From: Cryptomeria japonica
Taxonomy: Eukaryota; Streptophyta; Pinopsida; Cupressales; Cupressaceae
Assembly: GCF_030272615.1 (NCBI RefSeq)
Contig: NC_081411.1
Location: 183,730,977 to 183,794,976, forward strand
Direction: 5' to 3'
DNA length: 64,000 nt
The notes beneath the pieces are model-generated. The model saw only the letters and a program-made list of their open reading frames with translations. It searched no databases and was not told the origin of the DNA. The stretch's first letter is position 1, and each line of letters begins with the position of its first letter. Shown here piece by piece: positions 52,278 through 62,887 of the stretch. The position numbers were made by a program, and so were the translations under genes.

Positions 52278-52367
52278 AATATATATGGAATATAACATTT
52301 AAGTATAAGTGACATTTCCTCTTCTCTTTTCTCTTTCTTATACTTTAAGTTATATTCCATATATATT
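52278..52367 (+). repeat. Inverted repeat (hairpin) in the N1 leader
   Basis: Arms of about 31 bp (52278-52309 and 52337-52367) are nearly perfect complements: AATATATATGGAATATAAC pairs with GTTATATTCCATATATATT. They are separated by about 27 bases rich in TTCTCTTTTC. It could fold in RNA or be a small palindromic insertion. Confidence 0.8.
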
Positions 52368-52459
52368 GTCATGATGTTTGAGAGGGGTTTCAGACCTCTA
52401 GGAGTTATAATGCAAAATCTAGTTTTTGGAAGATCTTCCAAATTTTAGACTTAGTCAAA

Positions 52460-52569
52460 TTTTAGGGCATTTTAGGATCACGATTGTAAAATTTGTAACC
52501 AAGATTAGAATTTAATTTTAGGGCATTTCAGGATCATGATTGTAAAATTTGTAACCAAGATTAGAATTT
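52460..52569 (+). repeat. Direct duplication of about 55 bp
   Basis: Two adjacent copies of a unit starting TTTTAGGGCATTT and containing GTAACCAAGATTAGAATTTA differ at two positions. Confidence 0.85.
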
Positions 52570-54323
52570 AGGTTTGTGTAAGCCCACACTAAGATTTGAT
52601 CACTGACTGTGTGCAGGTTCTAATATTTTTTGTGCAGGGGAAGGAGCAAGTTTAGAGGCTTTAAGTTTCTTTTTTTACTTTCTTTCAACAAAAGTTGGTT
52701 AAAAAGTACTCTCTTTCCTTTTTGCAAAAGTTAAAATAAACCTCATCATTTCATTTGGATGCATAAAATGAACTTCATGCCTTCCTTTTTGGTGTTTTAA
52801 AATAAAACTTCATCTTTTCTTTATTGCAAGGTAAAAAGAACAACAAACTTCATATTTGCTTTCTTGCAAGATTAGAGGAAAAACACTTCATTTTGGAAGC
52901 TGTAAAAAGAACCAACAATCTTTACTTTGGCAAAAGTTTTAAAAAGAACCTCACCATCCTTTGGTGTTTAAAATGATTCACTTCATTTTGCAAAGTAAAA
53001 GAACATCATCTTCATTTTGTGCAAGGCAAAGAGGGAAAGTTTTCCCCTATCGACTTTAATTTTGTTGACCAAACATCACGATTTACTTTGTTGACCAGGA
53101 TTATTTTACAAAAGTTTTGGAAATACACACTTTGCTATGAAGGGTTAAAAAGAACATCATGCTTTTTGGAGCAACATCTCCAAATAGAAGTTAGCAAATC
53201 ATTGTCTTGAAGGCTAAAAAGAACAACTTGATTGCCTTGTCTTGAAAGTGGAAGGTATATGCTCTCCCCATAACTGGGTGACCAAAAAGCCAAACCACTC
53301 TTAAGCTTTCTGTACTTCAAGAATTTACATCCTTTAGTAGGCCTGCCTTCTCGAGGGGTTGAAAAAATCTTAAAGCCATTCTTTGGCCGGTGTGAAGGGA
53401 ACGACCTAAGTGGGGAACGACTTTGACGCCAAGTATTCCAACCCACTATAATCAAAAGTGAAAAGTGATGAAAGTCCTTTTCAACGGTTGCTTGCAGTGA
53501 TTAGCCTTCCCCTAGTATCCTTGAGATACGTAAAGCCTTTGTTCTAAAGGTTGGGAAGCCTCCTGAGGGAGTTTATCACTGACGGCCAAACAGGAAGCCT
53601 TATTACGAACCATAGCATTAGAAACTTTGAACCAAGTCAGTCGCCAAACATTGGCAATATCATAGTGCAAGGGTGGGGAAGAATCTGCCCCCAAGATTAC
53701 TCACCATATATCTCCCAAGATAACTACTCAATTGTGAAGCAATTCACTTTGAGTTAAATTTTGACAAAAGGCAAAAAAATGGGTGCCCTCTAGGGGGTGA
53801 CAAGGCTGTTTGAGCTGACGGAGTATCGAGACTAGTGGGCTATGATATTGTCAATGACCTTTGAATAAAGAGTCTATCTGATGTGTCTTTTGTTGTAAAT
53901 CAAACCAGTGATAACATCAAGGATTTGAACACATCCTCAAAAGAATATACACTCAATGTTTAGCATTAGGATGACCATTGTCTTCATGTGTGCTATGTAT
54001 TCTTGTCACAAATGTTAAAATATCTTGCAAAGTATCCAACAATCAAACTCAAAAGTCAGTTCAAACAAGGAAAAATCATAAAGTGGAGAAGATTTCCAAA
54101 TCCCACAAAGCATCTTTTGAGATGGTTATCAACATTTCAACTATCTTTAGGAAAGACTTTCATCCAACAAGATTAGGGGAATATCAAACCAAATGATCAA
54201 GAATTTATCTATTCGACATAGTAAGCTTGAGTATCCAAAAAGAAATCATCCATCAAAATCACAAGTGTTAAAAATTCCAAAAATCGCAGAAAAACAACCA
54301 AGTCAAAATATATCAGAGCAGTT
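52570..54323 (+). other. N1 interior, noncoding
   Basis: 52680-53240 has loose repeats of AAAAAGAACAAC, CTTCAT and TTTGCAAG words. 53245-53760 is less AT-rich and unique within this window. No coding content was recognised on either strand. Confidence 0.5.
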
Positions 54324-54693
54324 TAGTGCGTGAGAGCAACTTCTTAGCGCGTGGGGACCATCTTTTAGCACATTAAACCTTCACCTTAGCACATTAAGTC
54401 TTAACATTAGTGATTCATAGAAATCCAATTCTAACAGTTTCAAGTAGCACGTTTTGAAAACAGTTTAGCGCGTTGAAGCATCAACTTAGCGCGTGGAAGC
54501 CAAACTTTAGCGCGTAGGGTTTAACAGTTAGCGCATTGGTGGCCCATATTGGGGCATGACCTTTTTGAACCAAGGAAAAAGAAAAATAAATCAGTTAGCG
54601 CGTATCAGGGGGCAATGTAGTGCATGGAGTCTTTTCTCTAGCACATTGAGAATTTTTTTTTTTTTAGCGCATCTAGTCTCTGGCTTAGCGCAT
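54324..54693 (+). repeat. TAGCGCGT/TAGCGCAT minisatellite, second array of N1
   Basis: About 15 copies, including TAGCGCGT, TAGCGCAT and decayed TAGCACAT and TAGTGCAT, starting at 54324. A T run of about 14 interrupts it near 54652-54665. Confidence 0.85.
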
Positions 54694-55088
54694 GGTCAAA
54701 ACTCAGAAAACTAGAGAGAAAAACAAGCCTTTCTAGAAAAAGTTTTCAAACTTCTTGAGTATCCTTTCAGGTCCAATATCAAACGTGATCACAAGAAATC
54801 AAATCAAAACACCAGAGAAATCATTTCCAAATCAAACAAGTCAGTCTTAGAACAAAAATTGTCAAATCCAAAACTAGCTAAAGATAAGACTTTATCCTAT
54901 CAAAATCAGGTATTATCATCACATTGATCAAAAGGTCCATCATCTAAAGGATTCTATCAAACAACATACCAAGTTTAAACCTTAAGTTGTCAAATCAAGT
55001 TTCCATATCGGGAGACTTTATCCATATCATTTGACACAATTTGTCATGAGGGGGCATCTAAACCTTCATTTGATAAAAGTAGACTTAA

Positions 55089-55868
55089 GTTTCCAAACGA
55101 AGTATCTCAATCCAAACATCGAAGGAAACCATTGATCATTTGTGTATGACCACTCCTCATATTTTGAGACGAACAAGTCTTCATCATAAAACTAAGTTAA
55201 AGAAGAGACAACCTAGTCCTAAGAGCCTTACCAAAAGGAGTAAATTTCTCTACATCAACCTATCAAAAACATCAACTTTGATCATTCATATGACCATTCA
55301 TCATCAAAATGAGAAAAAGGAAACTCAGTCAAAGGAAATGAGTCCTAACATAAATCAAGATCAAGATATCATGGCTCTCCAATCTAATCCCATTTTTGAT
55401 CAAGATCCCACCTGTCAAGAATCTTATGATGATCCCCTAAAATTTTGGTATTCCATCCACGATGATCCCCTTTCATCTCAAGAGTAGATTCCCATTCAAC
55501 ATCCATCTCCTAAGCAAGAGCATGATATCCCTTCCATCTCCTCCACTATTCTAATTCAAAATCAAGAGAAAAGCACAAACTCAAATGATCCTACTCCAAG
55601 TCAAGATCAAGATCAAGGAATAACTTCATCCTCCAAATCTATCTTAGGTCCTTTCATTCCAAAGTCAATCTCTTCATCCTCCAAATCTATCTTAGGTCCT
55701 TTCAATCCAAAGTCAAACTCTTCTTCTTCTAAATCTATCTTAGGTCCTTTCATTCCACAATCAAACTCTCCATCCCTTTCATCCATCTTGGGTCCTTACT
55801 TCCCTCCATCCACAAATCCATCACCTCAAATGATCCATAAGAAAGATCAACGAGGAGCACATCTTTGA
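55089..55868 (+). pseudogene. N1 low-complexity open frame with four 16-residue repeats
   Basis: A frame of 259 codons plus a TGA (55866-55868) is open except for one TAG at 55485-55487. The product is rich in Ser, Pro, Gln, Lys and Asp. Segments include DDPLKFWYSIHDDPLSSQE before the stop. After it, 55626-55817 encodes four 16-residue repeats with core K-S-I-L-G-P-F-I-P; the 48 bp period keeps the frame. I do not recognise the family. It may be a relic of a gag N-terminus or a repeat that happens to stay open. No convincing ATG context was seen; 55146 is the first ATG. Confidence 0.4.
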
Positions 55869-57060
55869 AATTATTTCAACCCTCTATCTAAACATCTTTC
55901 CAAAACTATTCTTCTATCATTTTCTCTATCTATTTAGGGTCCTTCAGTTCCAAAATTCAATTTTCCTCCATCTCTTCATCACTTCTCAAGTACCAACACT
56001 CATCCTGAAAACATTTCTATCTATCCTTGCACAAATCTTCAAACATTCTATCTATTATCCAACACCTCTTTTCTATCCTTCCATCCCTTTCATTCAATCC
56101 TTCGCATAAAATCTTTCATATGTGAGATAGGAATTTGTGTCATTTTGTCACATACTTGCCCGTGCTTGAATCTCATGTTTAGTCCTTTTCTTAGATATCT
56201 ATTCATGAAATGCTTCAGAATCCGAGGTTGTTCCTCTTTAACATTTTCTTTGGTTAGGGATACACACTCAATCTAGAAAAGAACCACTTATCATATCTTG
56301 GTACCGACATCTTTTGATTACTATATGTCATACACTTAATTGATTGCTCTAAATCATTGTGATCTCTTAAATTGAAGACATGGCTAGTGAAAAATCTAAA
56401 ATCTTGCTTCAGTGCCACTGTAATTATCAGACCCATGTAAGTTTCATCACTTACAAGCCAATGCAAGAAAAATAAAGAGAAAAAAAGAAATATCAAAAGC
56501 ATGAGCAAGAAAATGAATATCAAGAAAAGAAAAATGCAATGAAATGCAATATCAAAATGATTGGCTATGGGAACAGGCAAGTAACTCCATCGGGGCTATG
56601 GATGCCTGGCTAGCAATGGAGCAATATTTGTGAGATTATAGCGACAACCTTGTCAGGGCTATGGATGCTCGCTGGCAACGAGGCTCTATCCAGGATGCTT
56701 TTGAAGTCAAGGTAACTCATGTAGCTAGCCATGCTGGATTCTGAAGATTACAATAATCATATGAGCCAGAATGAACCCACTTGCACACACATGGGTAATC
56801 AAAGACTAAGTACCTTGATCCAGTTTGGGATTCTTATTCCCTTTTGAGTCTACTTCCTAGTTGCTAGAAATGTTCAGTTGAAACTTCCAGAGGTTCTAAG
56901 TGTGGGTTGGGTCTCTATCTTTGAAAAGTTCGAGAACACTTATTCAGATGATGCTAAATATTATGACAATCTTACATATCACCTTTTTGCAAATGGAAAC
57001 CTCTATGCTTGGGGGCAAAGTTCATCCACTCTATTCTTCCTACCATATCTCCCATGTCCT

Positions 57061-57330
57061 CTAATCCATATCCCTTATCCTATCTATTCATTTCTTCTAT
57101 CATCCAATTCTTTCTACAATCTTGCTTCACTCTAATCCATATCCCTTATCCTATCTATTCATAGCTTGTATCATCCAATTATTTCTACAATCTTGCTTCA
57201 CTTTAATCCATATCCCTTATCCTATCTATTCATTTCTTCTATCATCCAATTCTTTCTACAATCTTGCTTCACTCTAATTCATATCTATCTATCCTATCTA
57301 TTCATTGCTTCCATCATCTAGTGCTACCTA
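57061..57330 (+). repeat. 71 bp tandem repeat in N1
   Basis: TAATCCATATCCCTTATCC-type starts recur at 57062, 57133, 57204 and 57275, exactly 71 bp apart. The last copy is diverged. The repeat is pyrimidine-rich and noncoding. Confidence 0.9.
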
Positions 57331-57485
57331 TATCCTATCTCTATCCATATCCCCTTTTTCATCCTTGATCTTGATCAAAACTATGGACAACAAATCTATT
57401 TCCACCTCAATGGTTTAGTCATCCATTCATCCATTTCTTGTCTTGATATACATTGGGGCAACCAAATACATCTTTCTTCTAATCC

Positions 57486-57712
57486 AAAAACTCAAAAAAA
57501 TCAAAATATCCAAAAACTTTAAAAAAAATCAAAATATCCAAAAACTCAAAAAAAATCAAAATATCAAAAAACTCAAAAAAAAAAAAATCAAAATATCCAA
57601 AAACTCAAAAAAATCAAAATATCCAAAAACTCAAAAAATCAAAATATCCAAAACTCAAAAAAATCAAAATATCCAAAAACTAAAAATCGACAAAATCAAA
57701 CAAAAAAAATAA
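57486..57712 (+). repeat. A-rich tandem repeat CAAAATATCCAAAAACTCAA
   Basis: About eight units of 22-30 bp carry ATCAAAATATCCAAAAACTC with variable A runs. The stretch resembles the A-rich tract just after pol in G1 (230-310). An ORF across it is only a product of the repeat. Confidence 0.85.
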
Positions 57713-57842
57713 AAATAAAATCAAAGCATGAACACATGGACCATCCATCAAATCAGATCAACAACAGAAAAAATCTCAAAGCCTGCAATCAAACTTGTCA
57801 CATGTCTTGTTAATCAATTCATTACTTGAAATCAACATCAAC

Positions 57843-58075
57843 ATTAAACATGTCTTATACAGGGATAGGTACACTCGAAACCAGACAGATCGGTCTTATA
57901 CGGGGTACTCACTCTTTGAAACCAGACATTCCTATCAATCATCAAGTCTTGATAATCAATCCATCTATCAACATCAACATCAACATGTCTTATACAAGGA
58001 TAGGTACACTCGAAACTAGACAGATCAGTCTTATACGGGGTACTCACTCTTTGAAACTAGACATTCTTATCAATC
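57843..58075 (+). repeat. GTCTTATACAGGG / GAAACCAGAC duplicated block
   Basis: Two copies of a roughly 95 bp block, about 130 bp apart, each hold two GTCTTATACRRGG...GAAACYAGACA units. Confidence 0.85.
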
Positions 58076-59354
58076 ATCGACCAAATCATAACAATGACAT
58101 CAATCAGTATGACTGCTGGGTTTTGTTCTAGTTAGCCTTATCTTTATCAATTGATGGAAATACATGTTTCACAAATCATATTGTACATATCATATCCACC
58201 CATCTGAGGCATCACCAGAAATTCACAAATGCTTATCAATCTTGGACATACTTAGTGTAGTCACTGTCCTTGGTTTATCTGAAACAATTATCCAAATAAT
58301 ATCCCACCATGGCTTGGTGATCAGTGTACATATCCATATCAAATTAGTATCAACAATAAGGGGCAAAATCCTGACCTCGCTAGGGGCATTTCGCCTTCAA
58401 GATTTTCAACATCAGACCAAAAACGTAGCAAGACAACAAGGATCAAAACAACCAACAAATGCCAAACAACAATGCGAGAAGGCTAAACATCACAGACTTG
58501 AACTAATTTCAACTAAACACAGATCTATTTGCAAAATGTTTTAATTGAGAAGAATACATTCCAAATAGCATGCATGCTTACTTATGGTTGTTAATTTTTG
58601 CTTATCATATCTCCTAAGTGACTCAAGGATGTCTTACGACTAGAGAAGCAAGGAAGGAGTGTGATGTTTTATTTATCTTCCATCTGTGAGTGTAGTCTTT
58701 TATCATGCAAATTTGTCCTATGAAGCAATCAGGTGGCATATCGCTGAGGACATTTCGGATTTGTATGGGACAAAGGTTAACTCTTGTCTATTTATGTAAT
58801 CCACACTCTGGTCATCCTGGTTCAATTATACCTTGACGCTTGTGTCATCTTGCAATATCAAAATCCATGTAAGCTATACTTAGGTCATTATGGTTCAATT
58901 ATACCATGATGCTTGTATCAACTTTCAACAAATCAAGGCTCGATGATGAAAACAAAGGAAGCACTGGCACTTTGATCACAACAGATGGCAACATTGAGAA
59001 CGAGAATGCATATTAAGCTTTGCATTAGCTGCACATCATTATCATCTTAATCTTGCATTAAGTTGCATATCATTTTAATCTTTCATTTATTTTCACATCA
59101 TTATCATTATCATACATCTCATTTTCAAGATACATCTCACGTCTCATAAATCAAAGCAATGCATCATCACATTTTTCTTATCATCAATCATACATTCACA
59201 ACATAATCAAAATCAAGAGCATTATTATCTAAGCATCAAATCATCCTCATAAAATCTCAGATCGAAACATAATCCATATCATTCATCATTCATCATTGCA
59301 TCCCCCACATGCATATCTTTCACATCATCATGGAATCTTTCTTCACTTTCATAT
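58076..59354 (+). other. N1 3' region related to G1
   Basis: No gene. It shares several blocks with G1 between about 400 and 1530, in the same order: CATACTTAGTGTAGTCACT, CCACCATGGCTTGG, GCTAGGGGCATTT, GGTTCAATTATACC, GTTGCATATCATTTTAA and CATACATCTCATTTTCAAG. Confidence 0.6.
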
Positions 59355-59990
59355 CTCTATCATTCTTCTAACCTATCTTCTATCATTCTTCTAACCTATC
59401 TTCTATCATTCTTCCAACCTATCTTCATCATTCTTCCAAACTATCTTCTATCATTCTTCCAAACTATCTTCTATCATTTCTTATACAGGATGCATCTTTC
59501 CTGAAACTAGATGTTTTGATCAGCTCTTATACAGGATATATCGTTCCTAAAACCAGATGTTTTGATCAGCTCTTATACAGGATATATCGTTCCTGAAACC
59601 AGATGTTTTGATCAGCTCTTATACAGGATATATCATTCCTGAAACCAAATGTTTTGATCAGCTCTTATACAGGATATATTGTTCCTGAAACTAGGCATTT
59701 TGATTGGTCTTATACAGGATATATCGTTCCTGAAACCAGACACTCGATCATCCATGTCTTATACAGGCAGTATCATTCTTGAAACCAGATGCTTGATCAT
59801 CCATGTCTTATATAGGCGATATCATTCCTGAAACTAGATGCTCGATCATCCATGTCTTATATAGGCAGTATCATTCTTGAAACCAGATGCTCGATCATCC
59901 ATGTCTTATATAGGTAGTATCATTCCTGAAACCAAATGCTCGATCATCCATGTCTTATATAGGAGGTGTCATACCTGAAACCAGACTTGA
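59355..59990 (+). repeat. Minisatellites: CTATCATTCTTCYAACC then CTTATACAGG / CCTGAAACCAGATG
   Basis: Five units of about 23 bp (59355-59475) are followed by about 11 units of 46-48 bp (59480-59990). Each of the latter has CTTATACAGG, a short AT-rich linker, TTCCTGAAACCAGA, and a tail with TGATCA. The core pair is shared with 57843-58075 and with G5. Confidence 0.9.
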
Positions 59991-60414
59991 TCTTAATCTG
60001 ATCAATCTTAATCTCAATCCAATCAATCTAATCAATCTTATCAAACCCATGCATGCCATCACTATCTACTCTTCTATCTTTCAAACAACATTCTTCTTCT
60101 TTCGAGAGATCATTCATGCCTTGTGTGCATGAACGATCTCCTGAGGGGGCATTATCATATCAAATATCGACATCAATTTCATATCAATTTCATATCGATA
60201 TCGTTCATCAAATCTGAGGCATCATATCAACTTTTCATATCAAATCAATTCTTCATATCTAGAGCATCATCAACATCGTTCATCAAATTTGGGGCATCAT
60301 ATCGACTTTTCATATCAAATCAATATTTTCATAACCACAACATCATATCGATCAAATTTTGACATCATATCCAATAGATTTTCTTTGAATCAACATGTGA
60401 TCACACGTTAACTC

Positions 60415-60428
60415 AAAGAGGGGCAAAA
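60415..60428 (+). promoter_or_regulatory. N1 polypurine tract
   Basis: AAAGAGGGGCAAAA next to the TGTAGACACC LTR start, identical to G1 and G2. Confidence 0.93.
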
Positions 60429-61874
60429 TGTAGACACCTAAAAGTTGCACAATGAATTAAGTGAATTTTATTCATTTAATTATTCTTAATTCTTCCTATT
60501 AATGTAATTAAGATTTAATTAATATACCCTTTTTCTATCTAAGCCATTTAACTAAATACCCTCCCTCTAGCCATTTTAATTAAATTTACATTTAATTAAA
60601 GATATCAATTTATCCCCTTTCCCATTTTAATTAAATCTACATTTAATTAAAATCTCATTTGCATTTAAATAAATCTAAATTTATTTATAAATCCCCCCAC
60701 TTGCAAAATCCTACAAATGCAAGTTGCAACCAAATTAAAATAAAGCAATTTATTTTAATTAATTCTATTTTCCCTCACCCACTTGCATTTTCCTACATCT
60801 CTCACTTGCATCCTAAATCCTATTCCTAATTTTTTCTAGACCCTTCTAATCACTTCTAAATTGACCTAACCCATCTTCTAAACTTTGTCACATCCCTAAA
60901 CAAAGGGAAGTCACTTCTCAAACCCTGAAAGTCTTTGATAACCAATAAAGGCTTCAAGTCTTCAACCACTTAATTTTCCAAAGTCTCCCAAACCATTAAT
61001 GGTTAATTCAACCCTCTTACATGGTTAGAGACTTTTTGCCAAACTTAACCTTCATCCAACCCAAGGGTCTCATCAAGCCTTTAATGCTTTGACCATGATT
61101 ATCTCTTAATCATTTGCACAAGAGTTTATCCTTGGATTAACTCTTAATCCAATGGGTAATCTTAACTTAAGCTTGACCCTTACCCTCTAGATAACCATGA
61201 GGTCTTCTTAGGCATTTAATGTCTCCAACCCCTTTTCTCAACCAATCTTATGTTGACATTTGTCACCATTTCATTGGTGCCAAATTGAAAACATGGATTC
61301 CCAACTTTCAATCTTGGCCCTTGTTAAGATTATCCAATCTTGACCATCCATTGCCCTGTTTTCCCTATAAATAGAGCCCATTCCTTCTTCAAAAAAATCA
61401 AGTCTTTGTGCATCAAACTTATAGTCTCATAATATTAAGCATATTATCTCTCTTTGATAGAATAGCATGTTAGATCATTTTGATAGCATTCCAATCTTAG
61501 ATATATCATGTTAGCTTCATCTTAGTATCATTTTCATACTAGTTCAAGCTTCATATCAATATCTTGCATCCTATCATCATCTAGTTTCATATCTAAATCA
61601 TCACTAGGATCTTGGTTGCATTCCATTTAGATCTTAGAATCATTTTAATCTCGTTCTTTAGGTTGTCATCTTAAAGAATCAAGTGCTCTTCCAAGCTGAG
61701 AGCCACCTTGAATCTTGAAGATCCTTGGAGATAGAGGAGCATGGAACGATATTAAAGAGTTTAGATTCTTTTTAACTTGCTTTGTTTGGATTTCTAGCCT
61801 ATAATGCAATGTTTCATGTGTGTGTTTGAATTGTTTTCTCCTCTTGTAGGTTGATACCACATTTTTGACACACA
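60429..61874 (+). repeat. N1 3' LTR
   Basis: 1446 bp, the same length as the left LTR. TATA box CCTATAAATAG at 61364-61374. It is followed by the duplication CAAAG (61875-61879). Confidence 0.95.
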
Positions 61875-61879
61875 CAAAG

Positions 61880-62872
61880 TACAAAACTAAACCAACAAGC
61901 TACAAACAAGACTTACTGATGACTCTGCTAATCCTCTATCTTTGGGATGAATGCATAGAACTAGGACACCAATGCAAAATGCTACCATCCTATATGGACA
62001 TGATATAGAGATTGTATAGAAGGTAAACACATGACCACATGACTAAGAAAATGATATAATAATAAGAAAGGTAACAACACATGATACGAGAGACTAGAAT
62101 AAGATAGAAAAAGGTGGTTAGAAACTCACAAATGGTCCACAATTGAAGCCTCCTTCTAAATCATCTTCTTTCCTCAATTGAAAACCTGCACACAGGAAAA
62201 TATTGGGGGTTGTGTTTAGAGGTATTCCTAAGTCAGATCCCCATTTCGGTGTTTCCACCTCCATGAACAACCCAAGTAATAGCAATGGTGAAGAAATATA
62301 TGATAAAGATAAATGCAAAAAAGAAAGATAATAGAAATGTTAGATAGAAATGATAGACATGCAAATAAATGAAGAGAAAGAACTCCACTTGAAGACTCGA
62401 GAGAATAACACCATGAACTCTGCAATTTGTAATAATGGTGGTCTTAGAATGCTAGAAAAATGTATGAAAGATGAAGGATTGGATGCCAAGAGCTCAAGAA
62501 GTTTCAAGAATAATTAAGAAGTTCCAAGAAAGTCTCAAAATAAATGAGATATAGCTGCTAAAAGGAATCCCAATGTCAGTAGTTGTGGATAGAGGCATTA
62601 TGAACTCCTCCGGGGGTAGGCGTAATGCTCAAATAGCCACCTATAGACTGTCAGATTTATGGGATGCTAGAGTGGTGTGCGGACATATCTATGATGCGCT
62701 AGAGTCCATTGGTCAATCGATCAACATGTAGATAAAAATACCAAATGCTAAGGTGACAAGACAATATAAGTGGACAAAAGGACAAATAAGTGATGAATGA
62801 ATTCAAATTAGCCTAAAGCGAAGACACTTATGTGACGTAGAACTACATCAGGTGCAATTTACAATGTTACAT
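61880..62872 (-). repeat. G6: possible minus-strand gypsy LTR
   Basis: On the minus strand a TGTAACATTGTAAATTGCAC start at 62872 follows a purine-rich AAAGTGGGGGAAAAA tract. This resembles the G5 LTR start (TGTAAAATTGTAAATT). The left end may lie beyond N1 at about 50160, which would make this LTR the target of N1. No second copy is in the window. Confidence 0.35.
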
Positions 62873-62887
62873 TTTTCCCCCACTTTA
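62873..62887 (-). promoter_or_regulatory. Possible G6 polypurine tract
   Basis: The minus strand reads AAAGTGGGGGAAAAA next to the TGTAAC start. It is plausible by form only. Confidence 0.35.

Larger units (their letters stand above)
50269..61874 (+). mobile_element. N1: complete large non-autonomous gypsy-related element
   Basis: The 11,606 bp have LTRs 50269-51714 and 60429-61874, each 1446 bp and differing at about 17 positions by eye. The duplication CAAAG is at 50264-50268 and 61875-61879. It has a primer-site-like sequence and a polypurine tract. The 8.7 kb interior has no protease, RT, RNase H or integrase, only one low-complexity reading frame and many minisatellites. Its LTR and 3' region are related to G1. 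This fits a large retrotransposon derivative moved by enzymes of a relative. Confidence 0.93.

Noticed and set aside
53245-53760. Less AT-rich block in N1 considered as a captured host gene
   Set aside because: The short frames on both strands are broken and show no recognisable motif.
57443-57712. Lys/Asn-rich frame of 89 codons
   Set aside because: It is a translation of the A-rich tandem repeat; there is no independent sign of coding.
59480-59990. CRISPR-like array of 46-48 bp units
   Set aside because: Units are whole tandem repeats without unique spacers; this is a minisatellite inside a retrotransposon.
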